Of a stretch of DNA of 64,000 nucleotides, positions 27,345 to 36,800 are shown piece by piece; position 1 is the stretch's first letter; each line of letters starts with the position of its first letter. The stretch covers positions 1,054,001 through 1,118,000 of the forward strand of contig NZ_CAAHFB010000001.1 in assembly GCF_900880625.1 (NCBI RefSeq). The letters run 5' to 3'. Both the position numbers and the translations under genes were made by a program. The stretch comes from Halorhabdus rudnickae (lineage in GTDB: Archaea; Halobacteriota; Halobacteria; Halobacteriales; Haloarculaceae). The notes beneath the pieces are model-generated. The model ran no database searches, was not told where the DNA came from, and saw only the letters and a list, made by a program, of their open reading frames with translations.

Positions 27345-28019
27345 ATGGTCGATAGCGAACAGAACGGGAGCGACACACGGCCGTCCGAGAGTGACGGATG
27401 CTCGTGCAAAGTTGGACGGGTCGCCGACCGATACACTTTGGGAGGATTAGACGAGGAGCTTCGTCGCCGATACACGGCCGAGGCAAGCTTACGGGACTTA
27501 GAGACGTTTGTCAACGAGCGAATCCTCCGGACGGCTATCGAACAGGCAGGCGAGGCGGTCCCTGCGCTCGTTAGCAGCGACAGAGGGATCGGCGCGCTAT
27601 ACGAAGTGTTACGCGACGAGGAAGGGACTGCGGCCGCCGAACAGGCTCGGCTAGTGACGCGGCTCGAACAGGCAGGCGTCGACGTGGACGCAGTCACGGA
27701 TGACTGGATCTCTCACGCCACGATCAGGACCCACCTCAACGACTGTCTCTCAGTGGACACCGCCCGCGAAGCCTCGATCACTCCCGAGGGAGCGATCAAT
27801 ACCGTCGAGTGGGCCCGCTCACGCTCGGAGAGCGTCGTCAGCGAGACGGTCCAGCGCCTCAAAAACGCCGATGTCGTCGAAGTAACCGAACCCGACGTGA
27901 GCGTCTCAGTTCGGATCACCTGCGAGGCCTGTGGCCGTTCCTACGCCGTGCAAGATCTCCTCGATGCCGGTGGCTGTGACTGTAATCGGGGAGATTCACT
28001 GGACGAGGAACGTGAGTGA
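27345..28019 (+). CDS. rdfA: Rod-determining factor RdfA-like protein
   Basis: 224 residues. The N-terminus has the family pattern CKVGRVADRYTLGGLDEELR followed by a helical domain. A winged-helix-like region (GAINTVEWARSRSESVVSET) lies at about 140-175. The C-terminus has a four-Cys zinc ribbon, C-x2-C...C-x-C (ITCEACGRSYAVQDLLDAGG then CDC). RdfA was described in Haloferax as needed for rod-shaped cells; other haloarchaea carry several paralogues, usually next to an SMC-related gene, as here. The divergent arrangement and shared promoter region support a functional pair. Confidence 0.85.
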   Translation: MVDSEQNGSDTRPSESDGCSCKVGRVADRYTLGGLDEELRRRYTAEASLRDLETFVNERILRTAIEQAGEAVPALVSSDRGIGALYEVLRDEEGTAAAEQARLVTRLEQAGVDVDAVTDDWISHATIRTHLNDCLSVDTAREASITPEGAINTVEWARSRSESVVSETVQRLKNADVVEVTEPDVSVSVRITCEACGRSYAVQDLLDAGGCDCNRGDSLDEERE

Positions 28020-28132
28020 ACCGATTGACAGTTGGGTGCGCTCGTCGGATCTCGAAAAAGCACGCCACCCCTCTTTTGAGTCTCGACGGGAACCCGCCGG
28101 TACCCAGACCGGAGTTCGATGACGATGACCAC

Positions 28133-28151
28133 CGTTCGCTTCTGGCGAACG
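28133..28151. promoter_or_regulatory. 19-base palindrome, copy 4, at the IclR-gene promoter
   Basis: CGTTCGCTTCTGGCGAACG: arms CGTTCGC/GCGAACG. It ends at the base before the TATA box TTATTTA (28152-28158) of the IclR-type gene, so it covers the BRE position. A protein bound here would control that promoter. Confidence 0.65.
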
Positions 28152-28158
28152 TTATTTA
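28152..28158 (+). promoter_or_regulatory. TATA box of the IclR-type regulator gene
   Basis: TTATTTA is centred 28 bases before the ATG at 28183, consistent with a leaderless transcript. Confidence 0.65.
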
Positions 28159-28182
28159 CCGGTAGGTCGCCATATCCCGGGC

Positions 28183-28935
28183 ATGCACCGATCAGATGGC
28201 CCGAGCGTCGAGGCGGTTCATACGAGCCTCGATGTCCTCGAAGTGGTCGTAGACCTCGGAGGAGCCGGAGTCAGTGAAATCGCCCGCCGACTCGACCGGT
28301 CGAAAGGGGGCATCTACAAGCACGTGCGGACGTTGACAGATCGAGGGTATCTCGTCGAGGACGGGACCACCTATCGGCCCGGGTTACGGTACTGGACGAT
28401 CGGGACTGACGTCCAAGACCGGTTGTGCCCCGAAGGGGCCAGATCAGTCGTCGATGACCTGGCGGCATCGATCGGGCATACCGTCGTCCTGGTCATCTAC
28501 GAACGGCCGACCGCGGCCGTCATGTACAGTCAGGCTCCGACCGGGAACGCCGTCCAGCCTGTCGCGGAGGGTGACTCGCTGCCGATGTACGCCACCGCCG
28601 CCGGAAAAGCCATCCTGGCGTACCTCCCTGAAGACGAACGCGAGGCGATCCTCGACGGCGACCTGCCCGCTCACACGGACGCGACGCTCACCGATCCGAA
28701 GACGATCACCAGGGCTCTCGAAGACGTTCGCGAACAACGGCTGGCCCGGGATCACGGAGAATTTCTCCCAGATGTCGAGGCGATCGCCGCGCCCATCGTC
28801 GACTCCGCCGGGTACCCCCGTGGTGCGATCGCGGTCACCAGCGGCCCGGAGAAACTACTAGAAGGAGATCTCGAGGCGGATGCGAGTCTGGTCGTCAGCG
28901 CGTCGAAGTCTCTGGAGAACACGTTGACCAGCTAA
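28183..28935 (+). CDS. IclR-family transcriptional regulator
   Basis: 250 residues. The N-terminal winged helix-turn-helix spans about 8-70 (TSLDVLEVVVDLGGAGVSEI, ARRLDRSKGGIYKHVRTLTD). The C-terminal IclR effector-binding domain spans about 85-250 with PMYATAAGKAILAYLPEDE and an IAAPIVDSAGYPRGAIAVTS-type end. IclR proteins usually sense a small carbon metabolite and bind palindromes at promoters. A 19-base palindrome directly abuts its own TATA box, and three like it lie upstream of the transducer-like gene, so autoregulation and control of the nearby sugar unit are likely. The ligand is unknown. Confidence 0.93.
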   Translation: MHRSDGPSVEAVHTSLDVLEVVVDLGGAGVSEIARRLDRSKGGIYKHVRTLTDRGYLVEDGTTYRPGLRYWTIGTDVQDRLCPEGARSVVDDLAASIGHTVVLVIYERPTAAVMYSQAPTGNAVQPVAEGDSLPMYATAAGKAILAYLPEDEREAILDGDLPAHTDATLTDPKTITRALEDVREQRLARDHGEFLPDVEAIAAPIVDSAGYPRGAIAVTSGPEKLLEGDLEADASLVVSASKSLENTLTS

Positions 28936-29220
28936 ACGCAGAGACGAGAAATTGCCACTGGGCGTTTCGGCGTTGGGTGGCCCCTCGGCGAGTCGACTGC
29001 GACGGCACACACTCAGACCCGGCCATTCGGGCCAATATGCGAACCGTGGCCACTCACCTCGACCAGCTGTCCGATTCGGACGCACCGTCGCAGACCGATC
29101 GAACAGTAAAAATAACTAAACTAAAACTACATGATAAATAGATCCCGTCTAAATATTTAGAACAGACAGTAGAATCAGTATAAAACCCGATATACAAAAT
29201 ACATACGAGGTATTTTTACC
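28936..29220. other. AT-rich gap before the IS6-type remnant
   Basis: About 285 bases. The second half (from about 29100) is strongly A/T-rich with TATA-like runs, unlike the chromosome around it, up to the insertion-sequence end. No gene is visible. Confidence 0.5.
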
Positions 29221-29896
29221 GGCAGTGTTCAGAGAAGCTGGTTCTATGCGAATGCGAACGATCTGAGCCAATTGTCGGCTGTTTCGGCAGTTTCCGGTTC
29301 GGCGTGACCGAAACAGTTTGAGAACGAAGAGGTTCTGCGTTTTACTTCACAAAAGACATGTTCGACGCTGTTCCGATTTCCAGCGCGTTCGTCTCTGAAA
29401 TCGAGGCCGTGTCGGTGGCAAACATCTTTCAACGAGTGCGATCCGTCGATGAGAAACATAGCATCGTCAACGTCGTGTTTCTCGCGGATCTCGTGAAAAA
29501 TGCGTGAGCAAGAGCCGAATTTGTGGTCGTTTCAAACTTTGTATGTAGCAATTCGTTTGTTTTGGGATCAACAGTGGTGTACAGCCAATACTGCTCACCG
29601 TCAAGTCGGATCACGGTTTCGTCAACCGCAATCTGATCCGGGCTCTGTCCAGTTTCGTGCTGTAGATCTGCTTTATGAACCCCGTTGTGGACGGTTGAAC
29701 GAGCGCGTTCGACACCGAATACCCCAAGAATCGTAACAGTTTTCGAAAGCGATAGTCGAGCAAGCTGCAGCTGAATACTGAGTTTCATCAGCAATCGCGG
29801 TGTCGCCTCTCGCTCCACAAACACGACGTCGATCTGGTCGATACTACCGCTGAGGCGTGTTTTTTCGGGCGTATCTCACTTTGAAGACAACATTCC
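29221..29896 (-). mobile_element. Decayed IS6-family insertion sequence
   Basis: Leftward remains of an IS6-type DDE transposase. Frame one (about 29865 to 29500) has RLSGSIDQIDVVFVEREATP, VHNGVHKADLQHETGQSPDQ and AVDETVIRLDGEQYWLY. A frameshift near 29500 moves the protein to a second frame with FLIDGSHSLKDVCHRHGLDF and VKRRTSSFSNCF. Three lesions are visible: an ACG codon where ATG is expected, the frameshift, and a TAG in place of the Trp codon of the AFAWNQL end. The right terminus starts GGCAGTGTTCAGAG; the opposite terminus (near 29896) is only partly complementary. No target duplication is seen. The element is inactive. Confidence 0.85.
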
Positions 29897-30684
29897 TCAC
29901 TCTTCAATCCGTATCTGAACACCGCCGACCAAGCAGAGGTACAACCGATGGATGTCGTCTTGCTGATGAACGTCTCAGGTTCGATGAAAGCCCAGGATCC
30001 GGATCGATCACCTCACCGTCAAACTGCAGCTCCCCGACGAGGAGAAAAGCGGTTTCAGACACGGATCGGGGCGGAGTTGGTCGTGTCGATCAGCGTACGT
30101 CTCCTCAAGGGCGACCGCAGTGAGTCATCACAGGCCCTGCTCGAAGCGGTGGTCGATCCCGCAGGGACCGACCCGGCGCTACAGAGAATACCCGACGAGT
30201 GTCTAGATTCAGATATCTTCGACGACGACCGGTTCGGGACCCTCGAGTTGGATCGGGGGGCCGACGTGTACGAGACCGACGCCGGCTGGATGGGCGAATC
30301 AGTCGCATTGATGCTGGAAGCGTCGATGCCCGAAGACTGTGACTCAGCCCTCGACGTGGCGACAGGCAGACGAAGACAAGGTGTCCGGGGCAGATTTTAC
30401 CGACAGAATGGACTTTCACACGGTCAGTGTCGAGCTTGCCGGTGAATTCGCGTTCTGACACGACGACGAATTGTGCTGGGGATACAGGATACTGATCTGT
30501 GGCTCCCGCTCCGAGGGACTGACTCGTGCGGACATTCCGGGGTGACCGCGCACACGGGCGTCGAAGGCGAACATGCCGTTGTAACCGATAGCGACGCGTA
30601 TACTCACAGAGATCGTAGTCGAACGGTCCCTCTCGGCTGGTTCTGCCGTCGAAACGGCGGTTTCCTTCGACAGTGGGGTTCGGT
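29897..30684. other. Degenerate DNA between IS6 remnant and repeat-protein gene
   Basis: Apart from the VWA-like fragment, this stretch has only short, mutually contradictory open frames on both strands and no recognisable family. It looks like eroded coding DNA at the edge of the island-like segment. Confidence 0.45.
29948..30445 (+). pseudogene. Possible remnant of a von Willebrand A-domain protein
   Basis: The frame opens with MDVVLLMNVSGSMKAQDP, close to the start of a VWA domain, but the metal-site motif DxSGS reads NVSGS. The rest does not follow the family. After about 30360 the better frame is +1, giving KVSGADFTDRMDFHTVSVEL and then a stop. This points to a frameshifted fragment of a larger gene truncated next to the insertion sequence. 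It could also be a short unrelated ORF; no function is claimed. Confidence 0.35.
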
Positions 30685-33531
30685 TTAGATGGACGAGGGA
30701 CCGTCGAATCGGTCGTGATCGGCGAAGGGGGCGAACTGGAGTGCACTGGTTAGTTGTGACTGTACCTCCTCGTCGTCGGGGTACTCGTGGGCGAGCAGTT
30801 CGAGCCGTTCGAGAGTCGACTGGCGGTCGGCAAGTGTCCCCACCTGATTTTCGATAGCATGATCCAGTGCCCAGGCGAGTCGCCGCTGGATTGTCTGGCT
30901 ATCGGGACGGTCCCGTGCGAGGGTCTGGAGGCTGTCGAGGTGTGTCTGAAAGTCCTCGATTCGACCGGCAGCCGCCTCGCGTTCCATGAGTTTACAGATC
31001 GCAGCACCGAATTCTGACTGTAGCTCCTCGGTCTCTGGATGGTCTTCGACATGGGCTTTGAGTCGGTCGAGGTAGTCCGCCGCGTCTTCGAACTGCCAGG
31101 CACCACTCGACGCGAAAACCGCGTTGAACAGGACCTGCGCGAAATCGGACTGGATCGAATCGGCGGCAGGATTGTCGGCAGCCAGTGTTTCGAGACGGTC
31201 GACCGACCGCTCGAACGCATCGAACCGACTGTCCTCGGCCTGGTATCGCGCGACAGTGAAGACTGCGTTCGAGAGGCGCTCCTGTACCGTCTCGATATCC
31301 GGATACGCCGTCGCCAGCGTTTCGAGACGGTCGAGATGTGTGTCCACAGCATCGGTCCGTCCGGCGTCGGCCGCGTGGAACGTGGCGTTCCAGAGCGCCG
31401 TTGCAAAGGCGGCCTGAACGTCGGCGACGTCGGGATATGCCGCTGCGTGTGATTCGAGTCGGTCGAGCGAACCACCGTTCGCGAGCACGTCCGCGAGGAC
31501 GACCTGTATCTCCTCGTCGGTCGGATGGTCGCGTGCGAGTGTTTCGAGACGGTCGAAATACTCCCGTTCGTGCTCGAATCGACCTGCCTCCCGCTGGGTA
31601 AGGATTGCAGTCTGCAGCCCCGACGCGAACGTACGCTGGATCCGCTCGCTCTCGGGATGGGCCGCTGCAATGGTTTCAAGCTGGTCGAGCCGAGTTGGAA
31701 GTACGTCGACTCGACCGGCGTCACCCTCGTGGGAGAGAGCCGTCTGCAGCGCGCTTGCGTAATAGCACTGGATTTCAGTATCGTCACAATGGCTACTGGC
31801 GAGACGGTGGAGACGGTCGAGATAGTCCTGTCCGTCCTCGAATCGGCCTGCCGACATCATATGATAGACTACCGCACGGAGGGTGTCAGCGAACTGGCGT
31901 TGCACCGCCACGAACTCGGTCGAGGCCTCGGTAACGGATTCGAGACGCGACAGGACTGTCGTGAGGTCGTCTATCCGGTCGGCCTCACCCATGAACGTGA
32001 CGACGTTGTACAGCGAGGTGGCGAACGCGTTTCGGATGTCCGCGTTGTCAGGGAAGTCGGCGACGAGTGCTTCGAGGCGGTCGAGATGGACGTGGAGACC
32101 GACGAGCAGCCCAGCATCACCTTGCTCCTTCGTCGCGTTCAGGCTCGCCTTCGCGAGTCTAACGTGGACCTCCTCGATGCCGGGGTGGTTCCCAGCGAGA
32201 GTTTCCAACCGGTCGAGAAGCTCTCGCTGGTGCTCGAACCGACCCGCTTGCCCCGCGTCGGTCACGGCGTTGAACAGTGCGAGACTGAATCGCGACTGTA
32301 TCTCCTCGTCGTTGAGGTTGTCGTCAGCCAGCGTGTCCAACTGGTCGAGAAAGCGGTCGAGTACCTCGAACTGTTCATGACTTCCTGCGTGTGTGGCACA
32401 ACTGGCCAGGGCCTTAGCGAGATTGCGCTGGAGTGTATCGGTGTCCGGATTCTCGACGGCGAGTTCCGCAAGCTGGTCGAGATCCGCTCGCTGTTCGTCG
32501 AGCCGACCGGCTTCGCCCCGGAAGTAGCAGGTGTGATAGAGGGCTTTGCCGAGGCGGGTTTGGATCGCTTCGTTGTCAGGATACGTAGAGTGGACCGAAT
32601 CGAGATCGTCGAGACGGGATTGCGCCGCTTCGAACCGCCCAGCGGTCGCAGTGTACGTCGCTGCGTTGTAGAGTCCCTTCGCATAGCGGACGTGAATCGC
32701 TTCAGTTGGGGTGGCGTCACACAGCTGTTCAAGTCGGTCGATGCGGGCGTCGAGTCGTTCGAATACTTCGGCTTTGCCCTCCGCCCCTGCAGCGTTGTAC
32801 AGTCCGTTGGCGAGTTGTAGTTGTATCTCCTCGGCGGTCGAGTACTTCGTCGCGAGGGTATCGAGGCGGTCGAGGTGTGTCTGCGTCATGTCGAGCCGGT
32901 CGGCGTCTGCCGCGTGATACACGGCATTGAACAGGCCTGTTGCGAACTGAGACTGAACGCCCATGTGGCCCGGATACGCACGAGCGTGGGCTTCCAGCCG
33001 GTCGAGTGACCGCTGCACGTCGTCGAATCGCCCGTTCTCACCCCAGGAATAGACGGCACTGGCAAGTGCACTGGCGAGTTGGTGTTGTATCTCCTCGTCG
33101 TCGGGGTACTTGGCGGCGAGCGTATCGAGGCGGTCGAGATGGGTCGTCATGGACACGACCCGTCCCGATTCCCCGTCGTCCTCGATTACCCGAACCAGTG
33201 TCCGGGCCAGCAGCTGTCGAAGTGTGTCAGCGCTTGGATTGTGCGCAACGATGGACTCGAAACGGTCGAGGGGAACCGAACGCTGTTCGAACTGTCCGGT
33301 TTCGACCCCATCGACGATGGCTGCAAAGAGAGTTTCGGCGATCTGTGACTGACTCTCGTCGTCAGCGGCGTCCGCCAGTCGCGGGAGAAGGTTGTCGACG
33401 TGTGACTGTCGGTCCTCGTGCCGGGATGGGGCGGCATCGGAATCGAGTGCGGCGAGAAGCGCCTCGACGATATCAGTGTGGGCCAGAGGCGGGCCAGTGG
33501 CGGCTTCAGTGGGTGGCTCGTTGCCGTTCAT
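30685..33531 (-). CDS. Giant TPR-like protein of twenty ~44-residue helical repeats
   Basis: 948 residues from MNGNEPPTEAATG; 50 extra upstream codons are not repeat-like and are dropped. Nearly the whole protein is a tandem array of helix-turn-helix units of about 44 residues. The consensus is roughly QFA-x-AL-x-NAVYHAGEAGRFDD followed by THLDRLETLA-x-YPDDEEIQ. I count twenty LDRLE-type units. One unit, before SLDRLESHAAAYPDVADVQ, is shortened. There is no enzyme motif, signal peptide or membrane helix, so it should be a large cytosolic solenoid. It is divergent from the P-loop giant, with 292 bases of shared promoter DNA. Function is unknown; a partner or sensor role is inferred from context. 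Confidence 0.85.
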   Translation of the reverse strand: MNGNEPPTEAATGPPLAHTDIVEALLAALDSDAAPSRHEDRQSHVDNLLPRLADAADDESQSQIAETLFAAIVDGVETGQFEQRSVPLDRFESIVAHNPSADTLRQLLARTLVRVIEDDGESGRVVSMTTHLDRLDTLAAKYPDDEEIQHQLASALASAVYSWGENGRFDDVQRSLDRLEAHARAYPGHMGVQSQFATGLFNAVYHAADADRLDMTQTHLDRLDTLATKYSTAEEIQLQLANGLYNAAGAEGKAEVFERLDARIDRLEQLCDATPTEAIHVRYAKGLYNAATYTATAGRFEAAQSRLDDLDSVHSTYPDNEAIQTRLGKALYHTCYFRGEAGRLDEQRADLDQLAELAVENPDTDTLQRNLAKALASCATHAGSHEQFEVLDRFLDQLDTLADDNLNDEEIQSRFSLALFNAVTDAGQAGRFEHQRELLDRLETLAGNHPGIEEVHVRLAKASLNATKEQGDAGLLVGLHVHLDRLEALVADFPDNADIRNAFATSLYNVVTFMGEADRIDDLTTVLSRLESVTEASTEFVAVQRQFADTLRAVVYHMMSAGRFEDGQDYLDRLHRLASSHCDDTEIQCYYASALQTALSHEGDAGRVDVLPTRLDQLETIAAAHPESERIQRTFASGLQTAILTQREAGRFEHEREYFDRLETLARDHPTDEEIQVVLADVLANGGSLDRLESHAAAYPDVADVQAAFATALWNATFHAADAGRTDAVDTHLDRLETLATAYPDIETVQERLSNAVFTVARYQAEDSRFDAFERSVDRLETLAADNPAADSIQSDFAQVLFNAVFASSGAWQFEDAADYLDRLKAHVEDHPETEELQSEFGAAICKLMEREAAAGRIEDFQTHLDSLQTLARDRPDSQTIQRRLAWALDHAIENQVGTLADRQSTLERLELLAHEYPDDEEVQSQLTSALQFAPFADHDRFDGPSSI

Positions 33532-33823
33532 TACCCGATGTCTGACCCGGCTGACAATAAGCAATTTGATGGACCTGTTTCGAATGAAATAAAACCCAAC
33601 TCCATCGGTTGGAGTAACGGAGCACCGCAAACACAGGCCTGGGTCCACCAGACGTGCGAATCGACGCGGCCGCCGGATCAAGAGCTGGAGTCAGATCGGC
33701 GATCAGTGGGTAACTACTGCCAGATAGCAACTGTTATATTAACTTCATGACGAAAGGGGCATATCCACCTACTGTTGTCGTTCTCTCAGACGAGTCGTCA
33801 ACAGAGTCGGTTGCAGTACACTC

Positions 33824-36800
33824 ATGGATACCACGATCCAAGAAGTCAGACCTGACGAACTGGCAGCCACCATCGAGCTGGGCGAGGTGACCCTCGTTCT
33901 CGGTGCACCCGGTATCGGAATGTCACAGCAGTTACGGCCACTGGGGCAGTCCGTCGAGCGACTGCCCGAGACGGACGTTGCTGACGACGGGGAACTCCTA
34001 ATCGTCGAGGACTTCGTCTCAGCAGCGTTCGCCCTCGACGACGAGCCCCTCTCGACCTACAGTTACGAGTACGGGCAGAAATCGCTGTTTTCCAGATCGG
34101 GTGGCGCAGTACTCGTCACCCACCCCCGGAGTTTCGACTGGCTCTGCCGGAGTGATCCGGGAGTGTCAGGGGGGTTCATCGAGACTGTCGATAGGGTGGT
34201 GGTGGTTCGAACGCCGCCGACTGCTGCCGGGACAGCAATCGACGAGGTTCGACAGCGTCTCTCAGGTGGAACGCACGGGTTGGATGACGACGAGCGAGCC
34301 GCCGTCCTGGAACGAGCCAGGTATCCACCCTACTACTTCACCACCCCGGAGCTGCAAGAGCACTTGGGATGGTACGACGGGACAGTCACGCCGGAAGCGT
34401 TTCTCCCCCTCTCGAAACACGACACGTCGGCAGTACTCTTGCCTGGGGACGTCAGACGAGTGTTCGAGGGGTGTGAGATCACGAGCGGTCCCTTCGATAG
34501 CGAGTTCGCGGATGCCATCACACGACTCCTTCCGAGAGGGGGTCTCCCCAGCCGAATCCCGAACAAGCGGTCACCAGCGGCTCTGGCTGCGGTCGCGCTC
34601 GTCGCGGTTGGAATCGCCGAGGACGGGGACTGGCTCGATTCCATCGCTCGAAATCGGACACTTGCACCGACTGCTGAGGCACTGGAACGTGCCCTGGATC
34701 TCCCGCCTGGAACAGTCGACCATCTCCAGGTCTTCGCCGGGGAGTCGATGCGAGCACGGATTCGCGAGCGTCTCGCGGCCGACGACGAGGAACCGATCCT
34801 CGACGTGTCTCGTGAGGCACTCGACGACGCAGTGGATGCGCTCCAGTCGGAGAGGCGGTCGCTCGAAACCGTCTCCACGGACCCTGAAGCGTATGGGTCC
34901 TCGCCACTCGTCGATGCCTGGCACTGGGACGGGCCGGAGACACTGCATGAGGCTGCTGCCGAGCGTGAGCTCCCGGGCACGATTCAGGAAGCAGACGAGA
35001 CCGACGAAGAGGGGCTAGACTGGCGGTCGTTCGTCGACGGAGAGGACGGCTGCGATGGCGACGACCTCCTCGATGCGCTCGATGGCGGACTGGTCGTCCT
35101 CGGTGGCCCGAAATCGAGCGGAAAACGACAGGTCGCTGCTACACTCGCTTCGGAACTCGAAGACTGGGGAACGACCGTCAAGCTCCCCGATCTGAGAAAC
35201 CCCGACCAGATTCGGACGGGGATCGAAGCGACACCGAACACGGTCGTCGTCGCGACGTACGGAGCCCAACCAGCGAAGATACTCGGCGACGAGGGCGTCC
35301 GAGCACTCCCCGAGTGGGTCGGGGACGGAAGTTGTGCCGGCGCACTGCTCATCTGTGACGACACCAACCGCGAGCGCCTCGACGAGGTCGCTGAACGGGT
35401 TGGCTGTGATGAGCTTCCAGCCTGGACCGACCGCGTCGAGTTCTCGGTCGCGGATCCGAGCGTCGATACTGAGCGTGACCCGGCAGCCGTTGCGCAGGAG
35501 CTACTGGATGCGATCGGCTGGAACACGGTACAGTTCCCATCTCGTCGGAACCTCGACGTCGAGTCGGTCGCCGACCAGAGCACCCTAGCAGCCATTGCGG
35601 GTGTTCCGGATCACGCACTCGGTGGGGCGTTCGTGGGGCGTGTTCTCGCCGAGGTCGTCGACATCGTCTCGAGGACACACGGGCCGGACGCAGCACAGCA
35701 GTGGCTCTCGTTCGTCGACGATCTCGTGGCGGACGTGGGTCGGAATCGGCGCTCCGATACGGAGGGGGCACTCCAGTACCGGGGCGAAGTCTACGAGACC
35801 GCAATCACAGCCGTTGCGTTGGCTAATCCGAGAACGGACGAGTGGGTCCACGCGGTCGCACTCGGTGTGTTAGAGGTCACGAACGAGGTATCGAACCCCC
35901 ACGAGGAGAGCATCGGCGGGAATTTAGAGCCGTTTGCCACCGCGTTCTCGGGTGCGCTGGCGAGGCTCGCACAGCCGCCGGACGGATCGGTGGTAAACCA
36001 CGGCGCAATCGGGTGTGTCGACGAAACGCTTCACGCGATGGTCGCGGACGACGGGTGGCGGTTTCCGCTCCACTTCGTCTACGGGAAGGCCGTCGGCCGG
36101 ATCGTCCGACGGGCGGAGAATCCAGCGGCAGCGAACGGCGGTCTCTCGACGATCGTCTCACTCGTTCGCCAGTACGCCTCGAGCCCCAGCGATCATTTTA
36201 CGACGGTCGTACTCGCCAAGAGCTTTGGGTCCATGCTTGGGGCCGTCGCGGCCGTCGACTGTTCGCCCGAGGCGATGGCTGCCTGGGTGGCCGATATCCA
36301 GTCTCGTGCCAGCGACGCGGTCACTATCATTACCGAACAGGACGCCGGACCAGCGATGCTCGAAGCGTTCTACGTCACCGCTGTCGGCCAGTGGGTGTTC
36401 GAACACGAGTGTTCGGACGACCGGATCGGTCCCTGGCTCGATGCCGTCGGGCTCAGCATGGCAAACACAGCGGCAGTGTCGAGACGCGACGTGGCTCCCG
36501 AGGCGTTCGTGACGGACGCCTACGGGGGTGCGGTTCGAACCGTCGTCCAGACGGGCGACCTCGACCGCGCCGAGCAGTTGTTTGCGAGGTGTCACCGCCT
36601 CGTCGACGCCATCGCAGACGCCGGCCACTTCGAGGCTGAACAGGAACTCCGGGCAGTGCTGCACGCCACGGCCCTCGCGGCCGTTGGTAACGTCGAACAG
36701 CAATACCCGGACCAGGTCAGTCAGTACCCATATGGCGTAGAATCGATCCCGTTCGACGACTCCCTGGGCTTCGAGGACTGGATGGCCCTCTACGACGAGT

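Noticed and set aside
24825-28151. Palindrome family as a CRISPR array
   Set aside because: Only four copies, irregular spacing of ~0.1-2.9 kb, each copy an inverted repeat of 19 bases; no spacers or cas genes.
31525-32820. 431-residue rightward frame inside the repeat-protein gene
   Set aside because: It is a mirror of the repetitive coding strand; its periodic pattern comes from the ~44-residue repeats opposite.
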